Below the pieces are notes generated by a model. That model made no database searches, had not been told where the DNA came from, and was given only the letters and a program-made list of their open reading frames with translations. From Acanthaster planci (Eukaryota > Echinodermata > Asteroidea > Valvatida > Acanthasteridae), in NCBI RefSeq assembly GCF_001949145.1, contig NW_019091504.1, positions 193,055-251,336 on the forward strand: 58,282 nt of DNA, written 5' to 3'. Position 1 is the first letter of the stretch. Each line of letters begins with the position of its first letter. A program made the position numbers and the translations under genes. Positions 10,009 to 32,000 of the stretch are shown one piece after another.

Positions 10009-12894
10009 CGTCATCAAGCCCATCATCTTCATCATTCACATCATCCTCTCCATTATCAAAGTACGACATAATGTAATCTGTACCCTGTAAGTAAAAACAA
10101 TGTACGGGTAAATACATAAAAATCATTTCTGGGAAAATCTTCAATGTTGCATTGTATAGTAACAATTTAAGCCATCCCCTTCAAACAATATTATCAACAT
10201 TCAAGCGAGGAACAGAATATAATACCTAAACTTAAAGTGAACAAAACATTCACACAAAAGAGATCAAATTGCATGCACATGCATATTATGATCGGCCTGA
10301 AATAATTCAACACAATGAGCAAAACAATATCACTTTTCTGACTTGTCATGTGACAGATCATGTGACTACAATCACATGACTAACCTCTTCTTGGTCTTCT
10401 TCATCATAATATTCCTCCTCATCAATTTCTTCTTCATCTTCCTCATCTTGCTTTTCATCTCCTGATCCTGCTTCTGTCTCCTTTTGTTCCAACTCCTGTT
10501 CAAAAATTTGCAATCTTAAAATGACAAAAATTCAATTTAAATCTTTTACTGGACAAAATTTCATACTTTTGATTTAACCACTCGCAGGCTCTACCCAATG
10601 ATTTTCAAAGAACAGCAAACGATTGAACTTGAAGTTATTAAGCACAAGTGTACGTTCTGAAAGTTTGTCTCCATTTCAAATATCTAGAGTGTTCGAGAAT
10701 TTTCATGAAGAGGAAGTATTCACGAAAAATGGGATGAAGAAATAAACTACAAAATTGAACACAAAATTGAAATCTCCAGCTCTGGTGCTCTACAGAATAT
10801 ACAGCTGTCAGTACAAAGAACACTATATTGAAGACACTGTTACAAACAAGCTATTTTCTGACGGCCCTCATCTCTTGAATTCTTTGTTTTTTCCTCGTTT
10901 TCCAGTAATTTCAGCATTATATTTTTAAACCATTTCCAGCATGTGAATATTTTCAGCATGTTATTGGGACACTTTGACAAGTTTAGAGACAGAGAAAACT
11001 CCAACTTACAGCTAGTCTTTGGGTGACAACCTCAACATCCTTCTTGGAAACGTTCTTTGCAGCTTGGAGATTGGGTTTCATCCCAACTTCTGTACAATGG
11101 AAAAATAATTAGATGAAACAAATGCAACACGATTCATTATTATTCAAGATTAATTGATTACTTTCCACTATATTTTTGGATGACTCAGTAGAATCTAAAA
11201 AGTTGGCGCGGAACGAACTGATTCCAATTTGATGTCCACTTATTTGAATGTTCAACAAAGTGGCTCCACATTTTGATAAGTCACACATTAAAGACACTCA
11301 ACATATCCTCTTGAAAAATGTCCAATACAGAAACTGTTGTACACTTCTTTCAGACCTGAAGTGTTCATCCCAACAGAATCTTTTCTAAAATGAATCCAAA
11401 GGCAGAAAACCTAGAATGAGAAATCAAGACAACAACTTACTTCTTGTGGCCTCTCCTGGTTTTCTTACTCTAATTTTCAGTTCTTTTGGGAGTCGTTTCC
11501 AGTCTGGAGTCCATCCAATAGTATTGTCTGTGTTGTTACTCATTCGATACTTGTCAGAGTATCTCTCAATATCTGAAAATTAAAAGGGTTGATACCTTTA
11601 AGTTAGAAAGCACTTCTTCACAAAAACAAGATGTTATGATGTAATGAGGGTCCAGTATTCTCTTACTGCACACGATATCCCACACTTGGGCTGAAAAGAC
11701 AAGCATTTCAAAATGGCAGACCGAGTCAGCATACATGTAGTGGTTCTTTCCTTACATGATTTCCATTTCTATGATCCAAAGTTTGAACCCCACCAGTGGT
11801 GCCGAGTGAATTGGGTTCTCATGCCGTACCGGATTCCGTGGGTTTCCCTGGAATATCTACCCAGTTTTTCTCCCACCTCTAACAAATATTTCTTCATAAG
11901 CTCAGGTAGCATAATTGGTGCTTACTGCACTGTTAGACGAACAGAAATAATTAAAATAATAATAATTGCTCTCGTGGACTACGCTAAGAACATATTGCAC
12001 TTATTGAACCAATTGTACTTGGCTCTATTGTTGCTCAAACAGACATTTCTATTGAAATTGCATTTAATAAAGATTTGCCTTTCTTTTTGTCCTGAGGTTT
12101 GATGAAGTAAGGTGAGTCTTTCATTGTAGTCCTGAATTCCTGTTTAAGTAATAGCATGTAGTCCCATTCATCTCCTGTTGGCAAGGGCACAGGGCGAAAC
12201 TCCAAGGGCTACAACCAAAATATACATGAAGGAACGAAAGTTAAATACGGTTAAAATCTCATAAAAACCAAAATTAGATGCACTGAAAATGTCTTTGAAT
12301 CACTTGGCAACATGCACTAACAGTGACCAGGTCACATTCAATTCACTTGTTACCTGACCTGAAAATACCAAAGATTAACTTACTGTTATATGTATCCGAC
12401 TGTGAATCAAGTGTGTACTTGGCAAAAACTCTTTGATAACTTAAACTATTTGCTAGGCCTATTATGTCTAATTTTTGTTACTTTGCGGCAGTACAAATTT
12501 GATGAATAGGCATAGCTAACGTTATCGTGGTTAATGTAATAACAACTTCAAACATGTCAAATAAAACCTTAAATTTTCAAGTTCAATAAAATTAACAAGT
12601 TAAGATTCCAAGAATTAAATTAGTTCCTACTCTCATAACTGTGAGTCACACTCTATGTGGCTCATAGTTTTGGGAGTAAGTTAGTCATGTTAAGCCTAGT
12701 TGGAAATCGGTGAACATGGTGAAAGAATATTGGCTTTAGAAAATTCAGGATAACAGAAACTTTCCTACTGGAAACAATGGTGGAGGTTGTGATGTCGTTG
12801 GGGGCAGATGATCACCACGGCCCAAGCCTAATACCTCAGCGGTGAAAGCCACAGTCGAACCCCCTCTACCTCTGCCGCGGCCACGCCCCGCCAT
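9995..12894 (-). CDS. POLR3G: DNA-directed RNA polymerase III subunit RPC7 (POLR3G/POLR3GL)
   Basis: Six exons, in transcript order: 12894-12769, 12208-12079, 11572-11441, 11089-11010, 10495-10385 and 10084-9995. They sum to 669 nt, an open frame of 222 residues; human POLR3G is 223 and POLR3GL 218. The N-terminus MAGRGRGRGR is the family's Gly/Arg start, followed by AEVLGLGRGDHLPP and PPPLFP. The conserved core has PVPLPTGDEWDYMLLLKQEF, SPYFI, DIERYSDKYR and WTPDWKRLPKEL. The C-terminus is an acidic run (DEEDEEEIDEEEYYDEED) ending DYIMSYFDNGEDD...GPIY, as in the human proteins (DYI.SYFEDGDDFG). RPC7 belongs to the RPC3/RPC6/RPC7 trimer used in Pol III initiation at tRNA, 5S and similar genes, in the nucleus. 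The intron between exons 2 and 3 needs a GC donor. The single copy probably predates the vertebrate G/GL split. Confidence 0.96.
11573..12078 (-). other. GC-AG intron of POLR3G (intron 2)
   Basis: The donor reads GAAAG|GCAAAT on the minus strand (GC at 12078-12077); the acceptor is TTTTCAG at 11573. No GT donor nearby keeps the frame. With the GC donor the protein reads YFIKPQDKKKDIERYS, with exactly the spacing of human YFIETPEERQDIERYS. Confidence 0.85.
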
Positions 12895-14736
12895 TTTGAG
12901 AACTCGGTCAAATCAAGCAACTGCTGAAGATCGGTCTAAGAACAAACTGTGAGAAACGAGTTTTTAAAAAGTCTGAGCATAAGTTCAACCATATCTTAAA
13001 AACTGAAAACGAAATTATTATTTATCACAAATTTTTAACACTACTAACAGAGTGATCACAACTGGGATCATCCGATCAGACCCTGCTGACGGAAAAACGT
13101 ATTTCCACTGGAGGCTGCCATCTTGCTTTTATGGTTATGTCACATGGGACAACAAAGAATGACATAATCTTTAAAATGTCACAGTTTGAAAAAGTCGAAT
13201 TCAAAAGTTTTAACTATTTACAGGGGCAGATAGAATTAGTTTTAATATTGATACATTCTATTTTATAGATTTTGATTTTGATGAAGATCACCAATTAAAA
13301 AAATGTAAGGAAAACAATAGTTAAAATTTTATTATTCGCGGAGAGGATGTATATCTGCATACTATTCTGCGGAGGGAAGGTCGAGCTTGCATCAACTGGA
13401 AATCTTTCCATTGAAAGAACTTGTGTTTTTTCCTCGTCTGCTTGTATTTAAAGGTAAATGCACCTTTAGTTTACCAGATGTTACTCGCGATATATTGACA
13501 TAATTTGGTCTGAAGTCACAAGTCACCATCGCTAAGGCCACGGTCCCGCGTCGACGCTTGAGAATGAAAACAACTAGCTGATGCCAATGCAAGGTCATGA
13601 TCACTCACTCGGCGCATGATCAACCCTGGTTTTGTTGTGCAAGTAAAGTGGCCTCGATCATTTTGCTACATACTGTTTTGAGAAGCTAGGTTCTCCGTGG
13701 TTCCACAGATGATTATAAAAAAGTGATAATGTGGACTGATGGCATTCACAGTGTATCAAGAATTTCATGTAAAATGTCATGAATGTATATGGCATGAGTG
13801 ATAATACAGGTTTATGTAGATGTAGGCTATGAATGATGTTGCTAGCTTGCAGCCTTATTTATAGGGACCTATTATACTAAGTTATAGGGTTGGGTTTTTG
13901 TACACAGTACACTGTACGGATATGATGGTGACCTTGATGACCCTGCAGTCATGACATAACGGGTTGAATGATTATGTGCGCATAGTTTAAAACAAGTTTA
14001 AATTGGTGCAGCCAGGTTATGTTAGCATTTTCAAAGTGCACTTCTATGAGTACTGATATGGTCTGTTCCTTGCTCTATGTCCAACCAGAATTTTGGTTGA
14101 TCCATGGTTCATTATTATGGACACCAGCAGTCTCTGCTTAATCTCAGATTTTTTCTAAAATTAGCTTACTTATGGAATATCTTGAACTGCATTACATATT
14201 AAAATTTCAGTAAAGAATACTTTTGTGGTTCATCAAATTCCAGCTTTATCTGGCACAAAGTTACTTTGAATTGATCATCGAGATTGTATCATTCGGCATA
14301 GAAATAGAGTGGATGATGAGTCATGTTTAAAACTTGGGTATAAAATATAATAACATTTTTTCAGTAATTGCCTTACCCACTGCCTTGAGCCTGTCAAAAA
14401 TCATTCCTACTCTGAGTTGTAGGTTTGGCAGCAATTTAAGGATGCAGGAGAGTAGAACCAAGCATTAGCCCTTTTCCGTGTTCCGTTTTATTTTGGAGTA
14501 TAGAACTTGCTGTTAGCTGTACAATGAAAGATAAGGGCAATTCTGGAAATATCTTACATGTAGCAAAGAGTTAATTGGTTGCGTTTAGTAAGTTCTTACC
14601 TGTCATGGCTGTACATTTTGTTGCAGATTGGACAGAGAACGTGCTGTAGCGTGTATGGAGAAAAGTCCATCAGGACTCCCACAGTGACATTAACAAGCAT
14701 CATTTTACTGCACCAAAGGTATCTAGTAAGACCATC
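12895..14736. promoter_or_regulatory. Divergent promoter region of POLR3G (-) and CLPX (+), with CLPX 5' leader
   Basis: POLR3G starts at 12894 on minus and CLPX at 14737 on plus. A good acceptor (CATTTTGTTGCAG) ends at about 14626, so the CLPX coding start probably lies in its second exon, with a non-coding first exon nearer POLR3G. A YY1-type motif lies at 13114-13125 and a CG-containing patch (CCCGCGTCGACG) near 13545. Nothing else recognisable; the ORF around 14579-14764 is a shadow of the CLPX first coding exon. Confidence 0.5.
13114..13125 (-). promoter_or_regulatory. Candidate YY1 element
   Basis: On the minus strand this reads CAAGATGGCAGC, the extended YY1 consensus usually found in 5' leaders just downstream of the start site. 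It lies 220 bp upstream of the POLR3G ATG and has the orientation usual for that gene's strand. Function is inferred. Confidence 0.45.
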
Positions 14737-22937
<8,201 letters not shown>

Positions 22938-24854
22938 GTATCACATTTTGTGATTGGCTCACCAACCTGTGTCAAATGAAACAGAAGCCTTCATTGGTCA
23001 GTTTTAAATCTAAAAATGCTCCTGATTGGTAGATAAGGTTGGATTTATTTACATCTGTAAATTACTTTGAACAAAGGGAGCTATCTGAAAATTTCTAAGA
23101 ACACTTCCAATTGATCTGCTAATTTGAAAGCTGGAAAGTCATTGGATGCTAGAAGACTTCAATGAATCATCTCGGGGATATACTTAGCACAAAGTCATTG
23201 TACTTCAGGAGATTCTTTACACAAATATTTTAGTGCCGTCATCAAACAGTGGAATTCTTTTCAGTAGTCTGCCTTGGCAGCTGTGTACATTGGATTAAAA
23301 CAAATGATAATGTATTTTATTATCCTGTACTTCAAATATTATTGGATTTATCAAAGTTTTTGTAAACTACTGTGAAAAGGGAACATTTTGGTTTGAAAGT
23401 GCATTAAAGAAAGTGCACAGATTGACTCTCTGAATTGAAAGAAAGACTTATGTGTTTTAATTAAAGCATTGTGTAAATTAGGTTTCATTGGTTCGCATTG
23501 TTTGTCCAGTGAGACCATCTTTGAAGAGATGAGGATATTTTACTTTTGTAGAAAACAAGACCTAAGAAGAACAAGTTTAAGTAATCAAGCGTCGATTAAT
23601 TTGTGGGATAATTCTTGATGACTTAGTAGCGACACAGATGTTGTTGAGGTTTGGATTGGTGTCTTTTCCAATCCAGCTTTAATATGATTACTTCAAAGAG
23701 AAATATCAGTTTTCAATGTGTGCTTTGTTTTAACCACTTAATTGGCTGAACATTTGCACTCTTGAAAAAAGCAACTTTTGAGATATAGCCAAATGCCACA
23801 TACATATATACTGATTGCTGAAAGTCATTTCAACAATACTTACCTCAGTTTTTCGACTCTCTAGAGAGACATATTTGCTACAAGTTACATTCACCAGTCA
23901 AATTAACGCACAGGCTGCTTCTACAGACTTTCTTTGTGAGCAAAACAAACGGGGGTTAGTATTCACTTTTTTGCCCCGTTTTTAAAGCCAACACGTGTCC
24001 CCGTTACATCTCATAGGTACGCTGTATTTAGTTGCTTTGTAAGAGTGTGGAGTAGCACAAGAATGCATACAACTTATTTTGAAGACATTTACTTCATATT
24101 AGAAATTTATACTTGACCCTCGCCATTTAAAAATGTTGCAGAAATCTGCTGCAGACATCAGGTTATTAGTCATATTCTGTAGCATGAAAGTTTTACCAGT
24201 AAACGTCATGATTGGACTGTACATAAAGTGGACAAATGATGGTGGTAATGCTTTGTATTAGTGAAGGCAAGAACTTTTTTGTTTTGGTTGTTTTGTGTTG
24301 GTTGTTTCTGCCTATTTTGTCTCATTTGTTTTAGCAAATATAGGTCATTTGTTAAAAGCCAGTTCAAAAGAAAATTACAAAAGATGGGTTTTCAGTTCCA
24401 TATAGTGTGTGACATGTTTTCTTCAGTTGAAGTAAACTGCATGCTTTAAGTGAGGAAGATTCACACAGAGGACAAATATTCACCTTTAGCAGAAGCAGCC
24501 ACGTTGGTGAGGAGTGTTCATTTTGTTGGTAGGATGTGACCTTAACGCATGCATTTCATAGTCATTTGTTATCCAGCCAAATGCAGTCCCCACCAAAAGA
24601 GCTGTTGCTAGGAAAATTGCACCCTCTCTTGGTCCAGCTTGGGGCTTATTGTTAAAAGTTATCTTTAGCATGTAACTGACTCAAATTGCTTAAATGCTTG
24701 GCAATTACCGTCTTAATTTTTAAGAATGAAAACATCAGTACAATATTAATTTTTTATTATGCTGGGTTACTGCTTCAGGGTCCATGCTTGTAACTTCTGA
24801 AGTCTTTTCTGTGTCAGATTTTCTGTTTGATTTTAATTTTTTTCTGAGGTAAAC

Positions 24855-24860
24855 AATAAA
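24855..24860 (+). terminator. Candidate CLPX polyadenylation signal
   Basis: AATAAA about 1.9 kb after the CLPX stop, followed by a T/G-rich stretch (TTGTTTTGTGTATCC near 24895). ATTAAA variants at about 23405 and 23460 are alternative earlier sites. Confidence 0.35.
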
Positions 24861-27800
24861 GACAAATTATTGTACATACAAATATTGGCATTTCTTGTTT
24901 TGTGTATCCATCAACTCACTGGTGATTCTAAGACCCCAGGAAATTCTTAAATGGAATTCAAATTCAAGACTGGTTTCATTTCTTTAGCCACCTCTTTTAA
25001 AATTTGGTACATGTACATAATTTCCCTCCCAAAATAAATCGGATAATCTTTTGCATTGGGTTTGGCATACCTCAGAAAAACAAAGTCCAACAGCCTCTGT
25101 GCACAAAGTCCCATATGGGTGTTTAACTTTGTGTGAATGGGAAAGGTTAGCGCCAACAACCCTTGGGGGGGGTTAGGTTAAGCTCTGTCTTTTTTCCCAA
25201 GTGTTGCCCTGACATTATTAAGAAATTAACAGCATAAATGTACAAGCACTGTACTACATGTACATTCAATGCAACCAAAATATATATATACATTTATTGA
25301 CTTCATCCTTAAAGTGTCAAGAATACACAATAGTTGAATTTAAATAGAGAATGGTTTTTCAACTGTTTGTTGTATTAGCTGGTCACTTAGTAATGCATAA
25401 GTATTTAAGTAGAAATTTGCTGGATATATAATAAATATATTTACAAAAATTCAAACACTTATTTAGTGAAATCAGCCAATAAGTGAATGCGTGTCATGCA
25501 TATTTATGATTTAGCCAGGAATGTGTACATTATCCTAAATTCCTTTAATCTAGCTGAAATGCCCAAGGTATGCTGGAGTGAACAGAGTGTACAATGTTCT
25601 CATTTTCCTTGTGCACCGAAAGTGGTTGCTTGAGATTTGATTTCTTTCTCACAATAGCCCGACAGCTTGAGGGAATACGCATCTAACCTAACATGTTTCA
25701 CTGACATGCAATGGCTATTCAGCTCATCTTGTTTTCATGCATACTGCTGTGTGTTACAACAATACGAACAAGATCCAAATACTTGTTTTCATTAAAAGTG
25801 AAAACAAGGAACAGTAGTAGTTTTTAATTCTGAGCAAATGATGCTGCCAACATTTGTACAAGGGTGCCATTTTGATGTTGTCATAAAAAAAATTCCTCAC
25901 CAAAAGAGTATAAGAAAAATACAAAAATCAATCCATTCTGTGGAGAAATGCACGCAGGGGCCTCTGCTATTGTCGTAACACGCTGTTTAACTTGACCACT
26001 CAAGTGGAACCCACTCCAACCAAAATGTAGCACAGTAGGATACATATATTGTACACAAAGCAATGGGACACTCCTGGTACACTTTGAATGACTTGTTTTA
26101 GCTTGTGAAAATAGAAAGCTTCATGAGCATAACTCAAAAATGCTGAAATGTCTCTTTTTTACTGCTACAAAGGTGGTAGAAAGTCATCGCAACATGTAAC
26201 TTATGCTATGCAACATGTTTTCAAGTAAAAATCCCATTACATGGCTCCTTTAAAGGCAAAGGTCCCTACTTATTAATGAGGAAAGTAACTAGAAACAATC
26301 TGTTATTGAAATGAAGCTGTGCTGTGGAATGCTTCAACAAACGCAATATCCTGACCCAATTTGGAAGCTTATAAAGACCAGAGATTATTCTGTCACTGTT
26401 CTTGAAAGTGTAGGGATCGAGTACTATACATTTATTCACACCACTTTGAGGCAGTCTGGTTTTGCTGATCCTGCATATTTGGTCACGTGCTTGAAAAGAG
26501 TCTCCGAGTGCTACTTGAACTGGTCTATAATTGTGGAGTTGCTCTTTTGTCTGATCTTTGCCAGCACATGGCATGATTTCTGCTATGAAAATAGATTCAA
26601 GATTCACATTCAAGCTGAGGTTTACACAGCAAAGTCTGCAAATTTGGCACATTTCTTTTTAAAACGAACCAAAAAACAAACAAAACAAACCCAAAACTGG
26701 AGAGTATTGGAATGGAGGAAGGTTGTAAGTTTAAAATGTGAAGTAAAGCCAGTGTAATTTTTGCAAATAACTGAATGCAATTCCCAATTTTTCAAACAGC
26801 AAAGACATGTACGGGTGCTTCACCCCTATTCAGATTTCATTTGACACGCAAACACATCTAGGAAGCATATTAACAAGGTGGGCAAAATTGAAGAACTCTA
26901 TGTGAAATGGACAAATTAATAATGAAATACTATGGTAAACATACAGAGCTTTCATTCAACAGGTGGGAAATTGTCAAGTGTTATGCAGACAAAAGCTCAT
27001 TAAATTTTTAATAAGCACGCGGTACATGATAGTTCAACAAAGGGTAAATTACTTCAAAAATATATGAACTATATATATATATGCTTTGTATTGAATGTCA
27101 TTCCAATAAATTTATTTGAAAACCCAGCCCAATCAGGTTATTTTTAATAAAATTTGCATATTTCTACAATTTCAACAAAATGTTGCTAGCTTTGTGACTT
27201 CTGGCATACTACCCGACCTCACAGAACCTGGAAATATGGCACCTGGAAATATGGCACCTGGCCAGCAACCACTGACGTAATATACCCATAAACTGGAAGA
27301 TCTTCAACTAAAGAGCAAGTTGGAGTGATGCCTGATGCCCCCCCCAAAAAAAATTAAGTTAAAAATGAAAAAGCAGTAGGGACAGTTACAAGGTGACATC
27401 ACATGCAAAAGGTCTAGGCCCCACCCTAAAAAGGGCTCTGGAACCATGCCTGATTGGTGGATCAAATAGAAATCTTAATAAAATGGTATATACTGCAGTA
27501 AAAGTGGTGGGAAGCGACATTGGTCAGGCAAAATCAATATAATACAAAGAATTTATCTTTGGTTAGTCCTTAAATTTTCTACCCAATTTTTAAATTAAAA
27601 CTATGTAATAAAGTAGTTGAAAATGATCTTAACAAAAAATGCATAGTAAATCACTGCTTAGAGAGATGCAACATGAATATCTCAGAATACAAAATTTATA
27701 AATACCCACTTTCCAAATTGTTCTATAACACATTTTTTTAATGGTGCTATGAGGCAAAAAGACTTGATTTTTGGTAACTTGTACATTTGGCCAAGCTTTG

Positions 27801-28393
27801 TTGAGAAAAACTACAACAATGCAGTGAAGTTGCCTGTTGTTATGAATGCATCTAATCACAGCATGAACTAATACTCAGTAATCTTGCCATTATTTATATG
27901 AATTAAAAGTTACGCTTTTCACTAATTTGTTCATTCATTTGTTTGGTGGGCTTCCATTTTTTTCTATTGATATATTATTCTTTACTTTTCTTTAAACATT
28001 TTTGAATTCTCAGTGCTTGTTTTGAGAGCAGTTGTGCATAGCCTTGAGGTAGAAGAGAAGTGCCAGTATGTTTTCTAACTAATTGAGGTGGCAAATACTC
28101 TGGAATCTTTGTGAAGAGAAGTTCCATGAGATGCACTTGTCGAGTGAAAATTGCTTATTTATACAAGAAATGTTTCACAACACAAAACATAAATCTCACT
28201 CTGACTACTAAAATTTCAATGAAGACATGGTAATCATGAACAAATATTACAATTTTTCCAGGATAACCAAATGGAATCTTGCTTCTTTCACTCTTGTGCA
28301 ACAGAAAAATCTAAGACGGTTTCCATAAGTACATTTGTAAACCGTTCACTTACAGGCAGAGTCATTAGTCGCTATTTACAAAAAAACGGGAAC

Positions 28394-28399
28394 TTTATT
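28394..28399 (-). terminator. Candidate polyadenylation signal of the ankycorbin-like gene
   Basis: AATAAA on the minus strand, about 670 nt after the stop codon at 29066. Further hexamers downstream on minus mean this is only one option. Confidence 0.25.
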
Positions 28400-29065
28400 T
28401 GCAAAGACCACTGACATTGCTTTGTTCTTTTTCATGGAAAAATAAATATCAGTCGAGTAATTTGATACAGGCACCTGCTAGATTAGGAAAATATTTAAAA
28501 TGTGTGTCATTTTCACTTACAGTCTGGGAGCATCAATCAAAATACATACAATAACCAATTTCTTTTGGTTCACACTTCCATGTGTATTTCTTTTTTCATA
28601 TTTTCACTGAGGAAAATCGACACTGAAAATGTCTTTTTGAAGGCACGTTTTTCCTGGTTATAAACACACCAGTGATCATGGTGATGTACTTGACTTGGAA
28701 TCCTACTGTGGCACAGTCAGTCAGGTCCGGGCACACAAGTGAAACTACAGCAAGAACAGCTGTGGCTGCACAAAGTCTTATCGTAAACCATGTACTATCC
28801 CCTACTTTAATATATATATGGTGAAAAGAATTTTCCAGACAAGGTAATATATAAGACTGAGGCACCCTCGCCTGGTAGAATTGACATTTGAACTCATCAT
28901 CGAGGGCACCTTTGTGAAGGGAGTCCGAGGTATAAATATTAATGTGACATCATACATTCATGCACTGGATGGAAGCATTTGGGTTACCAGTGTAGTTACT
29001 ACTGGCTAATACTGCAAGCTGGGTACCAGGTCCTTATCGCCTGGGACGCTGGGTTTTTGGTCTTG

Positions 29066-32000
29066 TCAAACAAACTCCTCGCCTCGTCGTATCTTGGATA
29101 TCTTCACCAGAGAATCACGTACCTTTGGGTTCAGGTCATCCTGTAGCAGGAGATATCAAGAATACATCTTATCAATACGGGCTTACTTTTGCCGAATCCA
29201 GTTGATAACAAGCTGAAAACATTTCCCTTTAGCACAACCACCGTTATAAATTGGATTTGTGGCAGTTTTAGCTTGCAAGGTATGTCATGGTCCGACAGAA
29301 CTGTCACAATTGCAGGAGGAGCACAACGGAATTAATTAAATCGAGGGCTAGAAAAGTACAAGGAATCACATGGCATGCATGACGAGCATGCCTAAAGCCC
29401 TACCACACATGCGTAAGAAAGTTATCAGTTGCCGTGCATTTTGCGCATGCATGTCAAGTCTTTGAGTAGTTCGTGCGGGATAACTACGACAGAAGTATAA
29501 AGCGGGGATGTATTTTCTCCAAATACGTTGCCCAAGGACATATTTACTCATTTTTAACCTAGCAACTGGATAATTGTAGACATGGGGAACATGTGAACGA
29601 GATTTCAGCTACCTCCATCAGGTAAAAATGTGAAAACAATAATTGTTGTAAAATCGGTGACTATCTTAGGATGCCTTTTTATTCTGGACGTTATTTGTAA
29701 TGTATATGTAATAAAGATGTCATTTAACCTGGGTTAGGGCTCAACCTGAGTGAGTTTGAGAAGTCGTTTCACATTGAATGCAACTGTACTTGCACGTGTG
29801 CCCCCCCCCCGACATAATCAAATTAGATAACTTTAATATAAATTGCATTGGTCTTTTTGCTAGGAATCTTCCTGACTCTATTGAATCTAAACTCTACAAG
29901 ATCCGAAAGACTTCTCCGTCATCTTAAATGGAAATACAAGGAGAGTACTACCAAGCTATGCAATCCAAGCAACCAATGTTCAGTGCACTTTAGTTAGAAC
30001 TAATGCAGAGAAAAGATTAAAACGTAGCAAAAATGGGTAAACACAATTGGGCTAACTGGTTCTTATCTGATTGGGATAACTGGTTCTCATCTGGTTGGGC
30101 ATTGGTTCAAACGACCCAGAAAGCATGCAAAGAAACTTACTAATGCTATCCAATAAGATGATGTTATAACCTTAACCAGACACACCAAAATACCCACCTG
30201 GATGGCGTTCAGTAAGTGTGCTCTGTAAACAGACACCATCTGATCATACTTCTCCTCTGCTTCCTGCAACTTTTGCTGCAATCGGATGACTTCCTTGAGG
30301 TCACTGACCCTGCTGGCCCCTCCCCCATCCCCTCCATCTGCCAGCGCCTGGGCTTTCAGCTTTCTGTTCTCTGTCAGGAGTTCCGTGTAGCGTTTCTTGC
30401 TGAAGCCGACCGACGCAGGGAGCTGGCTCTCAAAGGTTTCCGCTTGTTCCTGTACTGTCCTCTTCAGCTGATGATTCTCAGCGAGTAGTTCAGTGAATCT
30501 TCTCGCTTCCTCGGCTCTCCGACTCTCCTCTCTTTCAAGCTTCTCGATCTTATCCTTGAGCTTTTGATTATCTGCCACCAGGTTGTGAGGGTTCACGTTG
30601 TCGTTTCTGTTGCCACTATTTTGTTGCAGTTTCCGAAGTTCCTGCCGGAGCTCAATCATCTTGTCATCTTGTTTTCTTATCTCATCCTGGAGACGCCAGT
30701 TCTCTTTGGTCAGGTGGTCGAATCGGTCCTTGTCCGGGCTACGTGCAAGATGAGCTTCCTGTGTCTTAACACTCTGCCTTAACCTGTGATTCTCTTCAAT
30801 GAGATCGTCGTATCTGTCCTTATCAATGTCGTCGCTGGCTCTATTTTCCCGACCTTCCAACTCTGTCCTGAGTTTATCTTGGTCTGCAAGGAGCTCTGTG
30901 TACTTCTGTTTATCCCGTCTGGATCTCTCATTCAGTTGCGCTATAGCTTTTGATTGCTTTGCCACCATGTTGTCCAGCCTTGCTTTCTCTGTGGCCAGAG
31001 CTTCATATTCCTCCGCCGTGGTGCTCAGGCCATTCTGGGCCTTTTCACTCAGCATATCTTTCAGCTGTTTGTTCTGTTCAGTTAGCTCTGCACACTTGGC
31101 CTTCAGCTTGTCTAACTCCGCACCTTTCTCAGCAAGCACCTTGGAGTGTTTGGAGATAGTCTCCACTGAGTGTCGCTTCTCTTGTAAAAGGTTGTCATAC
31201 TGCCGCTGGAGGGTGCTGTTTGCTGACAGGGTGTGAGTTGGCATCTTTTGGCCATCCTGCATCGTCTTCCTTTTCAGTCTCTCATTCTCATCCGTGGAGA
31301 GTGCCAACTTAAGCCAAAACGACAACACAAAGTAGCTAAATCACCAACATACCCAACACGAAAATTTGTACAAAGAAGTCATGAGATAGTTTGTCTAAGG
31401 AACTTCTCAAAAATAATCATCACCATGTATGGTAAGGAAGGGAGAATTTCTCACTAAGTATAAACAAATCACTCACTGACTTTTGTTCAAACAAGTTTCA
31501 ATATACACTTTTTTGTGCAATGCATATATGAAACTGGTGCCAAAGTCACACTAAAGTGCAGCCTAACTTGTGGGTTTGTATCAAAATTGAGAACTTATGA
31601 AGATTGTCTTCCAAAATTAGCATTACAAAAGCGTCAAATTCTGCAGTACTTATATACTTACCAATACATTATTAAAATGTTAAGATATATCTTTCCCCTA
31701 GAAAAGAATTCTATCACAGAGAGTCTACAGTTGTTGCAGTCCAATGTGACTGCTTGTAAAACTTTTCTGCAGGTAACCAGTGGCGTATCCAGTGGGGGGT
31801 TGTGACCCCCCCAAAAAGACTTTTTTTTTCACATTTTTTTTACATGTACAAATATTTTTTGACTGAGAATACTTCATAGCCGCGTAGAAATGAAACTAAT
31901 TGGTCTGTTTAATTATCAAATAAATAGGCTATATTTCTCTCCCCCACTATCATGTTGAATGAGTTTGAAAGTGCATTTGCTTTTGAATTCCCCCCTCCCT

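Larger units (their letters stand above)
22938..29065. other. Convergent 3' UTR/intergenic stretch between CLPX and the ankycorbin-like gene
   Basis: CLPX ends at 22937 (plus) and the ankycorbin-like gene ends at 29066 (minus), so both 3' UTRs fall here. Candidate poly(A) signals are AATAAA at 24855 (plus) and TTTATT at 28394 (minus). The longest ORFs (26311-26757 plus, 26266-26652 minus) overlap one another and match nothing I recognise. There are short AT microsatellites near 25280 and 27068 and a 15-bp duplication (ACCTGGAAATATGGC) at about 27228-27257. I see no further gene. Confidence 0.5.

Noticed and set aside
11713-12102. 129-codon ORF on plus
   Set aside because: It runs antisense through POLR3G intron 2 and into exon 2; no recognisable domain, and the minus-strand exons explain the conserved sequence.
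26311-26757. 148-codon ORF on plus, with a 128-codon ORF on minus at the same place
   Set aside because: Both lie in the presumed 3' UTR zone, overlap each other, and show no known motif or splice context.
30799-31236. 145-codon ORF on plus
   Set aside because: Antisense shadow of the 1110-nt coiled-coil exon of the ankycorbin-like gene.
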